DNA of 8,139 nt from JBHHZJ01 sp046758005 (GTDB lineage: Bacteria; Pseudomonadota; Alphaproteobacteria; Kiloniellales; J153), in assembly GCA_046758005.1 (NCBI GenBank), contig JBHHZJ010000124.1:1-8139 (forward strand). The letters run 5' to 3'. The position numbers and the translations under genes were made by a program. Below the pieces are notes generated by a model. That model saw nothing but the letters and a program-made list of their open reading frames with translations. It was not told the DNA's origin and did not search any database. Below, piece after piece: positions 6,354 to 8,139 of this stretch (positions are counted from its first letter, which is position 1; each line of letters opens with the position of its first letter).

Positions 6354-8139
6354 ATCTCATCCGGCTCTCCATCGACCGGCCGATCGCGGTGATCGCCGCG
6401 GTCCTGATGGTGGTCATGTTCGGCCTGGTGGCGCTTCGCACCATCCCGATCCAGCTTTCGCCCGACGTCAACCGCCCGGTCATCACCGTGACCACCCTGT
6501 GGCCCGGCGCCGCGCCGGCCGAGATCGAACGCGAAATCCTCAACCGGCAGGAAGAGGAGATGTCCGGCCTCGAGGGCCTGCACGAGATCACCGGCCGCGC
6601 CGAGCAGGGGCGCAGCCGCCTGACGCTCGAGTTCGACGTCGGGACCAACATGGACCGGGCCCTGCTCCTGGTCTCGAACCGGTTGGACCGGGTGAGCGGC
6701 TATCCCGACGAGGCCGAGGAACCGGCGCTCGATACCGCCGGCAGCGAGGACAACCCGATCGCCTGGTTCATCGTCAACCGGGCCAAGGGCAACGAGCGGC
6801 CGATCCACGAGTTCGGCGACTTCGTCGAGGACGTGGTCAAGGATCGCATCGAGCGGGTCCCGGGCGTCAGCCGGGTCAACGTCTTCGGCGGCAGCGAGCG
6901 CGAGATCCAGATCACGGTCGAGCCGCAGTTGCTCGCCCGCTACGGGCTCACGCTCAGCGAGGTGGTGCGCACGCTGCGCGCCGCCAACGCCTCGGTGTCC
7001 GCGGGCGACGTGGAGGAAGGCAAGCGCCGCTACGTCGTGCGCACCGAGGCCGAGCTCAACACCCTGGAGACGATCCGCAACGTCGTGCTGCGCAGCTACG
7101 AGGACCCGCGCAGCGGCGGGCTCGCCCGCGTCACCGTGGGCGACGTGGCGGACGTGGCCTACGGCTACAAGAAGCCGACGGCGACCATCCGGTTGCTCGG
7201 CGTCCCCTCCATCGCCTTCAACGCGCTGCGCGAGACCGGCGCCAACGTCATCGAGGTCATGGAGGGCATCGGGCGAGCGGTCGCCGACCTCAACGCCTCG
7301 GTCATGCCCAACGCGGGCCTGACCCTGCGCCAAGTCTACGACGAGACGGTCTACATCAATTCGGCCATCGACCTGGTCAAGCAGAACATCTGGATCGGCG
7401 GCAGCCTGGCGGTCGCCGTCCTTCTGCTGTTCTTGCGCTCGGCGCGCGCCACGTTGGTGATCTCGATCGCCATCCCGGTCTCGGTGGTCGGCGCCTTCGT
7501 CGCCATGGCCGCGCTCGGCCGTTCGATCAACGTGATCTCGCTCGCCGGGCTGGCCTTCGCCGTCGGCATGGTGGTCGACGCCGCCATCGTCGTGCTGGAG
7601 AACATCTACCGGCATCGCGAGCTCGGCCGGCCGGCCAAGGAAGCGGCCTTTTTCGGCGCCAAGCAGGTCTGGGGCGCGGTGCTCGTTTCGGCGCTGACCA
7701 CGGTCATGGTCTTTATTCCGATCCTGGTCATGCAGCTCGAGGTCGGGCAGCTGTTCCGCGACATCGCGGTCGCGATCTCGGTCTCGGTCCTGCTTTCGCT
7801 CGTGGTCTCGATCACCGTGATCCCGGCGCTGTCGAGGCGGATATTCGATGTCGGGAAGAACCATCGTGGGCATCAACGCCTGGCGCGCGTATCCGTTCCC
7901 GGGCTCGATCATCTCGCGCGCGGGTTCGTGGCCGCGATCATGGGGTTCATCCGCCTGGTCGTGCGCAGCCGCGTGATGGCCTTCGGCGTGGTCGCCGCGG
8001 TGACCGCCGCCGCCTCGGTCGGGGCCTGGAAGTACCTGCCCAAGCTGGAGTACTTGCCCGAGGGCAACCGCAACCTCGTGTTCGGCATCATCATCCCGCC
8101 GCCCGGCTACAACCTGGCGACCATGACCGAGATCGCCGA
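6350..8139 (+). CDS. RND family efflux transporter permease subunit (3' end outside window)
   Basis: This is the proton-driven inner-membrane pump of a tripartite efflux system. The first 596 residues are visible of roughly 1,020-1,050 expected. It starts MNLIRLSIDRP with TM1 at about 11-30, then the first periplasmic porter region (WPGAAPAEIEREI at 51, PGVSRVNVFGGSEREIQI at 171, GLARVTVGDVADV at 257). TM2 to TM6 lie between about 346 and 492, and TM7 starts near 541. TM4 carries AVGMVVDAAIVVLENIYRHRE with the proton-relay Asp410. The next residue is Ala411, where AcrB has a second Asp (D407-D408), so the pump is of the single-Asp type, as in CusA-like and some HAE-type pumps. The lack of heavy-metal (CusA-like) methionine clusters in the visible part argues for hydrophobic compounds, but the substrate is not determined. 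ATG 6350 overlaps the adaptor stop by four bases. Confidence 0.94.
   Translation, partial: MNLIRLSIDRPIAVIAAVLMVVMFGLVALRTIPIQLSPDVNRPVITVTTLWPGAAPAEIEREILNRQEEEMSGLEGLHEITGRAEQGRSRLTLEFDVGTNMDRALLLVSNRLDRVSGYPDEAEEPALDTAGSEDNPIAWFIVNRAKGNERPIHEFGDFVEDVVKDRIERVPGVSRVNVFGGSEREIQITVEPQLLARYGLTLSEVVRTLRAANASVSAGDVEEGKRRYVVRTEAELNTLETIRNVVLRSYEDPRSGGLARVTVGDVADVAYGYKKPTATIRLLGVPSIAFNALRETGANVIEVMEGIGRAVADLNASVMPNAGLTLRQVYDETVYINSAIDLVKQNIWIGGSLAVAVLLLFLRSARATLVISIAIPVSVVGAFVAMAALGRSINVISLAGLAFAVGMVVDAAIVVLENIYRHRELGRPAKEAAFFGAKQVWGAVLVSALTTVMVFIPILVMQLEVGQLFRDIAVAISVSVLLSLVVSITVIPALSRRIFDVGKNHRGHQRLARVSVPGLDHLARGFVAAIMGFIRLVVRSRVMAFGVVAAVTAAASVGAWKYLPKLEYLPEGNRNLVFGIIIPPPGYNLATMTEIA

Noticed and set aside
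5837..7912. A 691-codon open frame on the minus strand opposite the efflux genes
   Set aside because: It is rich in Asp, Arg, His and Gly repeats typical of a reverse-strand shadow. The plus strand here encodes clear adaptor and RND proteins with ATGA coupling.
1..8139. CRISPR array, transposon ends, tRNA, rRNA or toxin-antitoxin pair
   Set aside because: I saw no regularly spaced repeats, transposase-like frames, terminal inverted repeats or RNA-gene signatures on reading both strands.

Overview
The window looks like a chromosomal segment of a high-GC alphaproteobacterium. Two things suggest this: hand-counted GC near 70-77% in sampled core-gene lines, and the gene order acetyl-amidohydrolase / xseB / ispA / dxs, which I recall as common in that class. 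No species can be named from the sequence alone.

Layout. A minus-strand operon fills the left two thirds. Read in its own direction it has a histone-deacetylase-family metallohydrolase (5046 to 4117), the exonuclease VII small subunit xseB (4043 to 3792), farnesyl diphosphate synthase ispA (3781 to 2894), the MEP-pathway entry enzyme dxs (2826 to 895), and a DUF4268 protein with a PD-(D/E)XK-like N-terminus. That last gene starts 8 nt after dxs and runs off the left edge (886 to <1). A 167-nt divergent promoter region (5047-5213) separates the operon from a plus-strand RND efflux operon: a periplasmic adaptor (5214-6353) overlapping by ATGA the inner-membrane pump gene (6350 to >8139, first 596 residues visible).

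Function. Dxs makes 1-deoxy-D-xylulose 5-phosphate and IspA condenses the later C5 products into C15 farnesyl diphosphate, so the operon carries the first step of isoprenoid precursor synthesis and a prenyl-chain step. XseB is the regulatory half of a DNA exonuclease and rides along in the operon. The divergent genes form two of the three parts of a tripartite efflux pump. No outer-membrane factor or regulator gene is visible.

The most noteworthy part is the left end. Base composition falls sharply at the dxs stop, from about 70% to about 53-58% GC by hand count, exactly where the DUF4268 gene begins. This suggests a horizontally acquired nuclease-like gene placed directly behind a housekeeping operon. 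I see no rRNA, tRNA, CRISPR array, insertion sequence or convincing intrinsic terminator. Apart from the left end the window is mostly ordinary core genome, and I do not claim a new system.
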